Assembly: GCF_932526225.1 (NCBI RefSeq)
Contig: NC_064046.1
Span: 13,349,708 to 13,413,707, forward strand
Direction: 5' to 3'
Length of the DNA stretch: 64,000 nt
Source of the DNA: Nematostella vectensis
Taxonomy: Eukaryota > Cnidaria > Anthozoa > Actiniaria > Edwardsiidae
A program made the position numbers and the translations under genes. The notes beneath the pieces are model-generated. The model saw only the letters and a program-made list of their open reading frames with translations, did no database searches and was not told where the DNA came from. The first letter of the stretch is position 1. Every line of letters begins with the position of its first letter. This document shows positions 24,101-35,483 of this stretch, piece by piece.

Positions 24101-27100
24101 CTTCTGTCTTATCTTAGTGAGCGGCAATCCAGGGCTTCACAAGGCAGGTCAGCTAAGAATGGAGGACCTAACAATGGCTCAAGGTATGTGGACATATACA
24201 TATTCCACACCCTAAGCTAACAGGTACAGCTTATTAGTATATAAAACTCGGAAACCTCACAAGAACAAGCAATTTGATTGGTTGAGAAACTCAGGATCAA
24301 ATGCAATATACACCTCCTAGGAGGTGTATATTTTCCTGCACCCCGAAATCAAGCAAAATGGCGGGTGTAACAGTGTCTAAAGCTCGTTTTATGTACTAAT
24401 ATACTAAAAGAATTATACCATTTCCATTTCGGCTGATAGTGGCTTAAAAAATATCTACCTCGAGCATTCGGCTCTCTTTAGATATTTCGCCACTATCCAC
24501 CTCAGTCGAAATGGTATAATTGTTAAATGTACTGTGATTAGGTACAGGCCAGAAATCTTGCAAGTGGGAGGTGTACAAAAGTCCTCTGTATTCTTGAAGT
24601 CATTGGTTCATTCACCACTGACGCATCATTATATTCTCACATTTTTCTTTGTTATTGTGTATTCATCATTATTATTAGTTATTGGAGGATCATAGGGCAG
24701 TGTTCCAGTTTTTTTTTTCAGATACTTTTCCTGAATATGAGGAGGCTAAAGATATCAATGTTTTGATTTACCAAACGGACATTCTTTAAATACATCATTT
24801 GTTATTGTACACCTTAAAGTCAGATGTCAAGGCATAAAGTATATATAATCATTTGATGATTATAGCCATTTACTGTAAATGTTTGTTAAATCACCAAAAG
24901 ATATTTTAATCCCAAATGACACCCTTTCTAGTGGCCACATTGTCCAACATAAAATGCACTCACCCTGGGATTTGTGTGTTCTGCTTCAGCAGGCAGTTCT
25001 CGTGGGGATGACCCACTCATGCCAGACACCCTCTTAGATGGCAAGCATGAAGCGATCATTGATGACTGGAGACATGTCGATACAGTAAGTAGATGCTTCA
25101 ACAGCAGAGCTCCATTATGTCATGATTTCAATTGGTTCGAATCCAGGTCAGCTTTTCAGTAGGTGTTTAAATCTGGTTCTCTACAATGAGTACAGTGAGT
25201 CCCTCAGCGGTCCTTTCTCATGTCTCACTTTATTAAAATATGTTTGGGGATGTAAAATAAACGCTGGGACGCGGTTCCCTGTACATGTCCCTCCATTTGT
25301 CTGACTCCTTTATATCGTGTCCTCTCAGATGCTGCAGTGCATCATAGGGATGGTGGACAAGACCAAGCGGGCGGTGTCGGTGCTTCAGCAGCGCTGTCAA
25401 CAGGACCGCGAGGAGTTGCTTACTTGGGCCAGGAAATCTGCTGATGAGACGGAGACGGAAATCAAGAGACGAGTCGGTAAGTTTGCTTTGTTTGGCTTTT
25501 TTCTCTGTAGGTACAAAAGACCGAACCTTTAAGACTAATAGTGGTTTCCCTTGGGGTAGGCTATTGAAGTATGAATGGGTATAGGGGCGTATCCAGGATT
25601 TTTCCTTGGGGGTAGGGGCCCAAAGTGGTTTCTTAAGAACATTCGTTTTCAACGGAGACGCAACGACTAAGACGTAATAGCTTTATTGCACAAGAAAGGG
25701 GGTGACCGGGCCCACTGGGCTACCCTCCTAGCTACGCCCATCTAGGAAGGAAACTCAGACGAAGGGGTTTTACTAAAAAAATAAGCAAAAATATTCTGTC
25801 TTTAGGAAGGTGTATAGCAACTTGGCACGTGTTTTTTTTTCAATGAAACTATGCATACCACTATGTTTTTTGCAAGTTGTCTTCCTAACTATTTTACCTT
25901 AAAGTAAAAATCCACTCACATACTATCACGAATCTCGCAATTTGTTTGGCTCCCGTACTCACTATCTATTGAGCCATAGATAGTGATTAGCGAAAAAGCC
26001 ACTTGAAGTGAAAGAGACGAAAAACCTTGTTTCGAGAAATTTGGTTAACAAACGTTTCTAGTAAATGCATTTTCTATATCCTTACAAAAGGACATTTAAA
26101 AAGTAACGAAGACTGCAGGGTTTTGAAGCTACAGTTTACAATTTTCGTTTATCTGCACGCGCTGCAAACACCGATTGCATGCGCTCGCGCACACAATTTT
26201 GTAAAATTTTGATTTTGTAAAATACTGTTTTTGTTTTTTGTGTTATTTATTACTGAGAATTATTAAAATCGAAATTTATTTGAAGGTAGTATGTGAGTGG
26301 ATTTATACTAAAACAATTAGACTACTCGTTCTCGTTTTCTATGATTCAAATAGTACCCGCCTCGTTGACTATCTATTGACTCATAGAAAACTCGAACTCG
26401 TAGTCTTAGTCTTATTGTTAAATATACTCTAGGAATCCTTCTACTGAAGTTTGCATTAGTAAGGAATGCTGTTATGTGTGGAGAGTTGAACTAGCTGCGT
26501 TTATTAAGTTCAGCTTGTTACTACACAAACGTACCCTTGCACATGCCACGCTAATTTGTAAAGTCTAAAACACGGGGTTCTCATAACATATTCTAAAAAA
26601 GACTTTGCATTTGCTTTTGTAGGCGACCTTGTGGGTAAATCAATGAAACAAACCGAAGAGCGTGTGAACGAGGTTAAGCGACGTGCCGAGGAGGCGGTCA
26701 GCGAGGTCAAGCGACAAGCTGTTGTCGAGCTCCAGAAGGCTGTGCGCGCCGCGGAAGAAAAAGCCAATGAGGCCGTAGCTGGTGCGCATGCGAAAATGGA
26801 GAAGGCCGTACTGGAGGCGCGCCGGCAAGCTATCGAAGAAACGAACGCGCAGCAGAATGTGCAGACGGATTCTAACGAGGTGAGTTTTACATGACTTCGT
26901 GATATAAGCTGAGTCACGTTGTTTGCACGTGGTGTACACGTGCCTGGAGAATGATGAATAATGGTGGGAGGCGTGCTCCACGTGTGATGTTGAAGTAGGG
27001 TTTCAATAGTATCCATATTATGTAGAGTTCATATGGGATATACCTTGAACTAAATTTGAGAAGAACAGAGTAGAAAGATCGAGGGGTAAAATATACTTAA

Positions 27101-27567
27101 GGGTTACACGCATATTAGGATCGGCGAGGAAACATATTTTGGAGTTATGCGAGTAACATGAATGGAAGTTGGAACAATCGAATTAGCGGGGTTTTACTGT
27201 ACTCAAATCTCAACCGTGCTAACCTTTGTACTTCTCGAGTATCACTCTAAACCTGTCATTGTTCTGGTTGCAGAGCTGCTGGAACTGCGGGCGCAAGGCC
27301 ACCGAGACTTGCAGCGGGTGCAACGTGGCGCGCTACTGCGGCTCCTTCTGCCAACACAAGGACTGGGAGAACCACCACCACATCTGCGGACAACAAAGCA
27401 ATACCGCTAACGAAGACAACGCCTCGGCTAATGGGTCTGCACCATCCCCTAAAGCGTCCAGTACCCGGTCTAACAGTCCCGCCACCTCACGACACTCAGC
27501 CACGCCCACTTCGTCCGACCCTATCACCTCGCTCAGCGATTACGTTATGAAAACGCCTTCCACATAG
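18187..27567 (+). CDS. CBFA2T: CBFA2T/MTG/Nervy transcriptional corepressor
   Basis: Coding exons: 18187-18205, 21166-21509, 21762-21851, 22156-22346, 22927-22978, 23541-23592, 24118-24183, 24990-25084, 25329-25476, 26623-26879 and 27274-27567. They total 1608 bases (535 aa), with phases agreeing at every junction. Domains: NHR1/TAFH from about residue 78 ([29 protein letters not shown]) through [14 protein letters not shown]2 oligomerisation helix near 296-350 ([20 protein letters not shown]); NHR3 helix in exon 10; C-terminal MYND zinc finger from residue 440 ([22 protein letters not shown]). The family is a nuclear scaffold that bridges DNA-bound factors to NCoR/SMRT and HDACs. The vertebrate RUNX1T1 protein is about 600 aa; here the NHR1-NHR2 linker is shorter. 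The 19-base first exon is the least certain part; MPDSP in exon 2 could be an alternative start. Confidence 0.93.
22388..22552. mobile_element. MITE-like insertion in CBFA2T intron 4
   Basis: Ends CAGGGGCGGG and CGCCCCTG are inverted repeats around an AT-rich middle. It begins about 40 bases after the exon 4 donor. No target duplication is evident. Confidence 0.5.
23240..23287. repeat. G-rich simple repeat (GGGT/GGTG)
   Basis: A run of G with interspersed T in CBFA2T intron 5. It could form a G-quadruplex on the + (sense) strand. Confidence 0.8.
25583..25741. mobile_element. MITE-like insertion in CBFA2T intron 9
   Basis: AGGGGCGTATCCAGG on the left and CTAGCTACGCCCAT on the right are imperfect inverted repeats around G- and C-runs, as in other MITEs of this window. 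Confidence 0.5.
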
Positions 27568-28505
27568 GCCTAGCGGATGTGACGTGATGTCGTTAATGAT
27601 AATGTTAAATGAGGATAGACACCCGAGGAGCTGAATGCTGTTTGCGGATGAAAATAGTGTTGGGCAATCAGGGAGAAAGTGGTTATTGATCAGCGTTTCA
27701 CAGATTTCACCCAGCGGTTGTCTTATTTTAATTAATGGACGATGAACATGGAATTTCACGTCACCTCAGAAAGAAAAGGGACGGAAGACGAGGCTAAAGT
27801 ATTCTGAGTACCAGGTTAAAAATAATTGTGCCGTCCGCTAAATGTGCATTTCCTGAATGACGAATATGCACAGAAACAGACCAATCAAATTCATCGTGAG
27901 AATGTGATGGGATCGCCTATTGCTGGAACCAAACTACGCTGGCATTGAATATGGAAAATAACAGGGCGGGTTCGTCTTACAAATCCTCGGGGCCATGCCC
28001 AATGGCGTAAATGGGAAACTCTTACAAAATGGAGTAAACTTGTAATGTTATGGAGACACTTATGCAATAATATACCTACGTACAATAAAAGGCTCAGTGT
28101 TTGGATGAGACCCTTATATTACTCTAGTTGCCGACTCATCAATGTTGCGGTCACGTGGCAAACCCTTTGGACGCCAAAAGCACAAGGAAACCAAGCAGAT
28201 ATTTAGCCGGATATGACTTTACATGTTACACGTCTTCATGAGTACATAAAGGGTGTCTGATATGACGTCACTTGTGCCAAGTCTCCCTGAGAGCATATAT
28301 GGGGTATGTAAGTGCAGGATGTGACGTCACATGGCGGAGGATATAAACTTATTTTGTTCTGATAAACAATTATACCCGCAGCAGTCGTTGCTTAGCAAAG
28401 GGGTACCTATAGCAAAAACATTTCACGTGGCCAACCTATTTAGAAGTCTCATATCGGCTGAGGCATGATATAGCAATCTACCATGTAAGCTTGTGGATGC
28501 CAAGC
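27568..28505. other. CBFA2T 3' flank
   Basis: Probable 3' UTR and downstream sequence. An AATAAA at 28084-28089, about 520 bases after the stop codon, is a candidate polyadenylation signal. No other gene is seen. Confidence 0.4.
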
Positions 28506-28508
28506 TAA

Positions 28509-28684
28509 GGGCGCGTTTTTTTACTCGTGAATCCAGAATAAGAATGATTAGAATAGAAAAAGCGTGCGTTCGTTTATCCCGCACTCCTATTCCGGCTACC
28601 TGTAGCAGAATAACTCGAATGCCATTCTGAACATTCTCTTCCAACCATTTCCATTCCAGAATGATAGGGGAAAAAAACGCGCCC
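28509..28684. mobile_element. Harbinger/PIF-type MITE with TAA target duplication
   Basis: The 176-bp element starts GGGCGCGTTTTTTTA and ends AAAAAAACGCGCCC, and is flanked on both sides by TAA (28506-28508 and 28685-28687). A TIR beginning with GGG and a 3-bp TAA duplication fit the PIF/Harbinger superfamily. It has no coding capacity. Confidence 0.75.
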
Positions 28685-28848
28685 TAAGACACACTCTCTT
28701 CCAAGCACACAGAAAACATGTCGTTTATATATTTTTTATTCTTTCAAGGCCTTTTTCTGACCCGGCTTATTAGCTAAGGGGTACTCTCCATTTCAGGGCT
28801 TTCTTTGTTGGTCTGTCCTCCTAACCTAAACTTGTTTCCAATATAACC

Positions 28849-29050
28849 GCCCTGATTATATAAACTTTTAAAATGTTTTGAGTCGATCGGGGTGAATGAA
28901 AACATCTGTGCGTTGTTTTGTGTGATTCGGGCGATCAGGGAGATTATATGGAAACCATTCGTAACAAGAGAAACGATCGACATAGAAGGCGAAGAATGGT
29001 ATTGTAAGAACTTGGACAGGGAACTTGAAAATCTCAACTGGGCTCTTTAG
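28849..29050 (+). other. Open frame of about 65 codons, unrecognised
   Basis: This + strand frame has no start codon near its beginning and ends at a TAG near 29048. Its composition looks protein-like (ALFCVIRAIREIIWKPF, then EGEEWYCKNLDRELENLNWAL). It could be a terminal exon or a decayed element, but minus-strand frames overlap it and no splice partner was found. Confidence 0.2.
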
Positions 29051-31645
29051 GGTGTGAAGACGTCGGCCAGTGTTTAACACAGCACGAAAAACCATTTGAT
29101 CTTTGAAGCACCAGGGGGGTGGAGAGGATTGAATTATTTTAGCCGCAGCAGCTGTGGTAACTCTCGGGATTTTTTTTCGTAAGGATCTTATATACTAGAA
29201 ATACCTTCCTCTTGTCAAAGATTAAATGGTTTCTCCCTAATTAGTTTGTAAATATGAATCTTAACATTGTATAGACTTTAAAAAGACTGTAAACTTTTGC
29301 TTTTAAGTCAGGGGTTTGGGTGTCGCGACCAGCTTCGGCCATGGGGAAGCCAAGGTACCCGCTTAATCAGTGTTTATTCAATCCATTCTATTCTGCAAAA
29401 CAAATGTCGCTCCAAAACATATTTTGGTTATTTGAAGCTCAGTGTAAACAAATAGGGGGCTTGCGCTAAGAGATCACGTGACATTTCTGGGTGGCAAATT
29501 CGAACCAAAATAATCACATGGATGACTGAGCCCGTCAGACCAGAGAACGAGAAAAAAATAAATTCTTTAAATGAAACTAAACCCTTGTGTTAGTACTTAA
29601 TAAGTTGCTTTTTGTTGCTGTCATTTTGCCTCTAAAAGCCTAAGCGCGCGCTAGTTTGTCTCCCAAACAGTCACGTGATCTCAGCGCAAGTCTGGCAGGG
29701 CCCTCTCCCCTTACTCAGGGAGGGTACCTTTGGGCGTACTCTGACATACTAAGGTGCAGTCAGTATAAAGGTGTCATAATTTGATTTTTTTTTTTTTTTT
29801 TGCTTCTAGCAGCAAAAGCATGAATGCTATATTTTGTAATAATTTACGAAGTTATAACCAGCTTAGAACTGCTATGTACATAATAGATATACGAACAAGA
29901 AATAAAGCGCTTTCAATACGTAACTGTATATAAATTTCCTAGTCTAAAGGCCGTGTTCTTAGTATAAGATCAGTAAAAGGACCATAAAATCATTAATATC
30001 ATTATATTCATCAATATAATGTGCAATCATACAATCGTTGGAGCGCTTGAATAAGGATAGTCTCATTTTAATTTTAAAATTCTGAATAGATTAAACGAAA
30101 GGCATCCTAATTTGCGTTAAAACTTGTACTCTAGGCACCTATAGCCAGCAGGCAGACGCGTACCCAGAATTGGCTGAGGGGAGAGGGGATGCGCAGTCAT
30201 AGGTATCATATAGAAAAAGCATAGTATTTGAAGGTTCAAGGTACAGGCCTGAGGAATATTAAGAGAAATTTCCCCCTAAATTTCGAGCACCAAAAATTGA
30301 GCAAAAAAAAAAGGAGGAAAAAAACAACAACAAACGAACAAGGAAACCCGTTAAAAGGTAGGTACAAAAAAGAAAAACCGGGCAACAAATCTATCCGTTA
30401 AAGAGTAGCATGAAAAAAAAAACTCAGTAAGCTACCGTCGGATATCGAGTTTTCCGTCCCGAATTTGATTCAATTTTCCATTGTAAATGAAATGAAAGTC
30501 TATTTAATGGGAATAATGTGACAATTTACCGAATATCCCACGCGTTCATTGGAGAGATTAGGAGAGACATGTCTCAATTTATAGATGGCACTCATAAAAG
30601 GTCTGAATAATCGATTTACAATCTACGTGCAAATGGCTGATGAAGGTGCGAAGAATTTGCTAAGATTATAGACGTGCGAGCACGTAGAGTCGATTTCAAG
30701 TGATTACACCACCCTGAGTTTGTTCCCCTGTGGTGTCTGGGCCCCCTGTGGTGTTTCCGCCTAAGGAGCGTGGAACACATGCTGTGTTTTTTAAAGGAAG
30801 GTAAAATGGATCCTACCTTCGACATATATGCTCTAAAAAGCACTTCGTGAAAAACAAGGGGACGAATACACCCCTTTTAAATTCGCAGGATATTCTACAC
30901 TCATCTGTATTGTTAAACACATTCTCTCAAAGAAATGATAATATAATCCTTATCTGGTCCTCTAATCGCTTTTCTTCGTTTATTGTTGTGCCAAGTATTA
31001 AAATCGCATCTTGGTTTTATGTAAGAGGGTCATATTTAACGCTAGGTATAATACAAGACTTGTAAGCTAATCTTAGGGATTAAAAAAAACTGTTATAAAG
31101 TGATGTTTGTTTCTCAGCACCTGAAACAATGCCGTGTCATCAGCTTCCCCTTTCAACCGGTAGTATTAATACCTATTTACCGTTCGCAAAGTCATTTGAT
31201 ACGAACCTTTGCATTCTAGAACTTCATTATCTTACTGTTTGTCGTGGGTATTATAAGGCTTCCGAAAATTTGGCTTATTAAAACGGCAAGAACAAAAGAA
31301 GGGAAACACGAAATGAGTGCATTCTTGACATTAAATACCATAGATCCTGAAAAGGAACAGTTTGAAACTAGTATGATAATGCATTGGCCAATCAGAGTAT
31401 AGAATCAGCATCATCAGAAAATAATCTAGCCAATCGGGTAAGAGCAATTGTCATAGCTTTCTTACTTGCTTTCAGATGTGATATCGGCATTAGGGAAGTG
31501 CCCCGGTTTACATGATATCAAAATAAATTTCGAGCCACTTTTGATTAATCAAAAACATGCTTGATTTACAACACCAATCAATAATGGAAGGAAAACTAGC
31601 AGAGCCGTAGCGTTAAGTGAAAATAAGAGCACAAGTTCACGAAAA
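29051..31645. other. Intergenic with a partial MITE
   Basis: Gene-poor, AT-rich sequence. A partial MITE family A copy occupies about 30152-30235 (ACGCGTACCCAGAATTGGCT). An inverted pair of TCACGTGA/T sites lies near 29474 and 29671. No coding exon was recognised. Confidence 0.4.
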
Positions 31646-33789
31646 ATGGAGGCGCTAAGTCTCTACATTGTCTTAAGCTTAAACTTGCTGGTTAAAATGT
31701 CCGAGGCAGAAACAAGTCGCTCGGAGATATTCGAGATAACGCCGTTCCACCTCCTAAATACAAAGGCAGTGGCAACAACGGCTGTTGCTTCAGACTTGGA
31801 GTGTGCTTTACCTTGCTCGAGAAGAGACGACTGCCTATCGTTCAATATTGCTGTCGTTGCGGAAGGCTCCAGTCGACTTTGCCAGTTGCTTAGTACAACG
31901 AATGAGCAAGAGAAAGGGAAATTCTACCCATCCAAGGACTTTCACCACTTTACCAAAACGGTAAGAAGCAAGAGATATCTCAGCTCTCTTGACCTTTCCG
32001 AGGTAATCCCCACGATCCTAAAAATATTTTTTTTTCAAGGATTATTAAAACTTGGTGTTTCGAGTTTAGAAAAACAAATGTACATCCTGTTTTTTTTTTG
32101 TTTCTTTGAAACCTTGATTATAGCTGTTGCTTTCAAACAGCCTATAATTTTTTTCTTGTTATTTTTTCATTAAATAGCATATTTTGTGAGCAAATTGGTA
32201 AGTCAAAAGACACCGAAATAGAAAATATATAGATAGAAACAATTCAAATGATTCAGGGTCTACTTATTTGCTTTGTAAAATAGACAAACATACACAATTC
32301 GCCTTCGAGGAATCGATTTAAACCCTTACCTGTGCTAAACCAATCTGGAAAGCTTTTCATTCAAATTTTTCTTTTTATTCAGAATTGATGTTTGTATCTT
32401 CTTTATTCATTACAAGAAAAAAACTTTACCATTTCTTTACCCTTTCTAAACCCCATTACTAAAAATATTCTATAATGAGTCTTAAATCGTATAAAGCCAT
32501 CAATAAAAAGAGTAAGACTGTAAGAGAGGACTATTAAAGAGCTGCTTACAGGTTTCTCTGTTGTCTAGTGTATTTTGACTAACTTCGTTTAACTCCCGCC
32601 GAAAGGAATACTGGTTCAAGAGAATTGCTTCTGCCCATGCCATTTGCAAAAGATTAGTTAAGAATCTTTAAAAAGTAAACAAATAATTGCATGATGTCCA
32701 GGCTTAACGTTTAATAGCTGACAGTTCTAAATCCTCTACAGACATTTACCAACCAGAACATGTGACTTATTTGATCAGACATATAGAATGGTATATTATA
32801 CAAAATCTCTGTCAAACTTTCTGTTGTATATTGAAAGACGGCATGCAGGGGGGTCCTGTGTCCCGAACGGCAGCGGTGCATAGTAAACGCTGAAGGGGTT
32901 GGGTACCATTGTGTCTGCCTGGAGGGGCTCACCGGAGATGACTGTGAAACAGGTATGTCTAAAAAATGTATGTTTCATCCAGCAAAGCGTTATCAAATTT
33001 GAGCTTCCTCAAAATGTGATTTGCGAGACATCATACATGTTGATTTACGGCGAGGAAAAAGGAAATTCCAGTGAAGTAGGAGATTACTAGAGGATCCAGG
33101 TATAATAACATCATGTCTCAACTATAAACATCTCGGGGAGCCCAAGATAATAGACAAAATAAAAAGGATCAGTTTTAGTTGTTGTTTTTCAGTTTGTTTA
33201 GCACGCCAACTTGTTTGCCTACGATAGGGAAGATACTTGTTTTTCATTCCACGATGTATCGCGTGTTTGGTGAGATCCATAGAAGCACTCAATAAGGGCT
33301 TTAATGATGTGCTTTTCTTTAGCCAAATGGATTAAGGTCACAAGCCATCCCGTGTCCTTCGGCGCACGTGATGATCAACCAGGTGTATTCCAAATCCAAG
33401 AAACCGGAAAAATCATTACCTTTAAACTGGTACATGTGTCCGGTTTTGTGTCAGTGGACAACAGCAGTGGCCCGATACGTCGAGGAAATTGGCAATCACG
33501 CTGCCCGGATGGTTCAGCTGACGAAAGACTCGCAGTTATAATAACAGACAAGAACAAAAATCTTGTCATTCCGGAGCTATCTCAAATGTCGATAAAGGAC
33601 GCGTACTTATATAAGGTTCCTGGGTACAATGGCTCATCTCCATATCTGGTGTACTTAAATTTAACTACCCCGAGACCCGTGTATACAGGAGAGGAGTTTC
33701 AAGTGTGGCTTAATCAGGACTTGTTGAACGACAGTGAGTATAACAATGAAGGCATTGAGACGATTGACGTTTACGCCTGGTACGTGTAA
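31646..33789 (+). CDS. Secreted PAN/apple-EGF protein with a third unrecognised domain
   Basis: Exons 31646-31960, 32838-32952 and 33323-33789 join in frame to 298 aa, with good donors (GTAAGA, GTATGT) and acceptors. Residues 1-22 form a signal peptide (MEALSLYIVLSLNLLVK). Residues 25-105 resemble a PAN/apple domain, with the cysteine-spaced motif ECALPCSRRDDCLSFNI. Exon 2 encodes one EGF-like module (LCPERQRC, YHCVCLEGLTGDDCE). Exon 3 encodes a 155-residue C-terminal domain that I cannot name, rich in beta-strand-like segments and with a single cysteine. One domain per exon suggests exon shuffling. The likely location is extracellular and a binding role is inferred. An AATAAA at 34180-34185 may end the transcript. 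Confidence 0.75.
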
Positions 33790-34289
33790 AAGTCGGCCAA
33801 TCAAAGAACAGGGGCAGCCTAGGTTATCAGACTCCCAACAAGCACCTTAAGCAACTGCGACACCGACAACGTGGACGACGGCGGCAGAAAACTTTATGGA
33901 ATTGGATTGAGAATTCAATAGAAGCACGTGAAAATGTGTTCTGTCAGATATTCATTTGAGAAGACTCAAAGTCAATTTAGGACGCGGACGTTTTCCCTTT
34001 AAACTCTTTTAACTACGTCCCCTACTGTAGAATGAATGTCCTTAGATTATTTTTCTGTTTCTGACCATAATGTCATACCTTTTCTATTAAGGTTCCTTGT
34101 AACGACGTCCTGAAGTCAAGCAGAACGTGACCAAAAATAACTTTTTCCTTAGTTCTCAATTCTGAACTAGTCTTGATTAAATAAACTCGTTTTCATAGTT
34201 TCAAATAAGCAAAGATACGTTTAAGACCTTTTTTTCGATTTAGCGAATAAAAGATAGTTGAGTTTAAAGTGCGAATATTCATAACCTCC
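33790..34289. other. 3' flank of the PAN/EGF gene
   Basis: Probable 3' UTR to about 34200 (AATAAA at 34180), then intergenic sequence. Confidence 0.4.
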
Positions 34290-34440
34290 AGGCGCGTAGA
34301 CAGGGGGTTGCGGGCGCACCCCCCCTTTGGTGGCAAAAAAATGGATCATTTCTTATTAAGGAATTTTTAAAAACTATGCTTTTTCCCTGATACCTATGAC
34401 GGCGCCCCCCTCCTTTTTTGCCAATCCTGGTCACGCGCCT
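34290..34440. mobile_element. MITE family A, full-length copy
   Basis: The 151-bp element starts AGGCGCGTAGACAGGGGG and ends CCAATCCTGGTCACGCGCCT; the ends are imperfect inverted repeats. The interior shares AAACTATGCTTTTTCCCTGA and CCTATGACGGCGC with the copies at 6474-9270, 10630 and 30152. Confidence 0.7.
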
Positions 34441-35483
34441 CCCCTCAAAGGCAGAGAAAACTTTGTTTTCAAAGTCGCAGAATGTCAGTTTGGTGACAGA
34501 GCAAAAAAAATGGCATGAAATTTTCCAATTCTCAATATATAAGCTCAAGATTCCACATACAAGGAGTTTCTCTGACCAAAAGCTTAATTCCAAATTTTAA
34601 AAAAATTTATAAGATATGAAATTTAGATATTACCGCGCGCAAAGTTTCCTTAATTTCTGATGAGCCCGACTTCTCCCTAAAAACGAGGAGAATTCATACT
34701 TTGAACATTTGAAAATTGCACTTCAAGCCTCATATCTCGAAGACGAATCTATTAGAAAAAAAACACCTTTTGATATGTTGGTTTAGATAACATAAGGAAC
34801 CTCTATGCAAAAATTCAAGCTTACCGAAGTTAACCAGACCTCATTTTGGGAAAACTCGCCATTTTTTGCTCTTTTCAGTATGGTATATAAGATATTATGT
34901 TATGGTCTACTAAAAATAAAGGTCATTGAATTGAGAGGTTGAAATACATTGTCTATTCCACCTCGCTCGTTTCTTGAGAACGCGAAGGAACAGACGCGAC
35001 ACGGATAAGTGAACTGATAGAAACAAACAGAAAGAAAGCTCTGCTAGCAGGGTTTTATTTATTGTATAAACTGGTATTTTCCCTAGTTTTCACAACTAAA
35101 TTTTGCTTCCATCTTACATTAATACAGTATTTCCTCATTTTTCTTGACAACGTCATGAATCTCATTATCAAAGCATCCTCCAAAATCACCTCTCATGGCA
35201 AACCCTAGACGACTGTTACGACCCTTACAACTGTTACGACTATATGGAAGGCTATGTGAATTAGTTAACAGCCTATGATCTCAATGACGTTAGTATAGAG
35301 CATAGATGCTTAACATAAGCATCATAAAGTAGGTGAACCTTTTTCCTTTCAAAAGTATCTTAGTACATGAAATTCTCGCAAGCACGAAATTAAAACGTCG
35401 CGAAATATGTGCCTACTTAAAAATCAAGAAACATTTATCGCCACGAAAATTTCATGTAATAAATTATCTCTGTATGAGCATTC
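34441..35483. other. Intergenic and probable CYBA 3' UTR
   Basis: AT-rich sequence with no coding exon recognised. The part nearest 35483 is expected to be the CYBA 3' UTR. The closest clear polyadenylation-like motif on the minus strand is near 35053, so the transcript end is uncertain. Confidence 0.35.

Noticed and set aside
25090..25160. tRNA gene suggested by GGTTCGAATCC
   Set aside because: The acceptor strand has no complementary 5' partner and no D-arm is present. It lies just after a CBFA2T exon donor.
26510..27016. 168-codon minus-strand ORF
   Set aside because: Antisense to CBFA2T exon 10, whose plus-strand NHR3 helix is clearly the conserved product.
32711..32996. Minus-strand ORFs near 32.8 kb
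   Set aside because: They are antisense to the EGF exon of the PAN/EGF gene.
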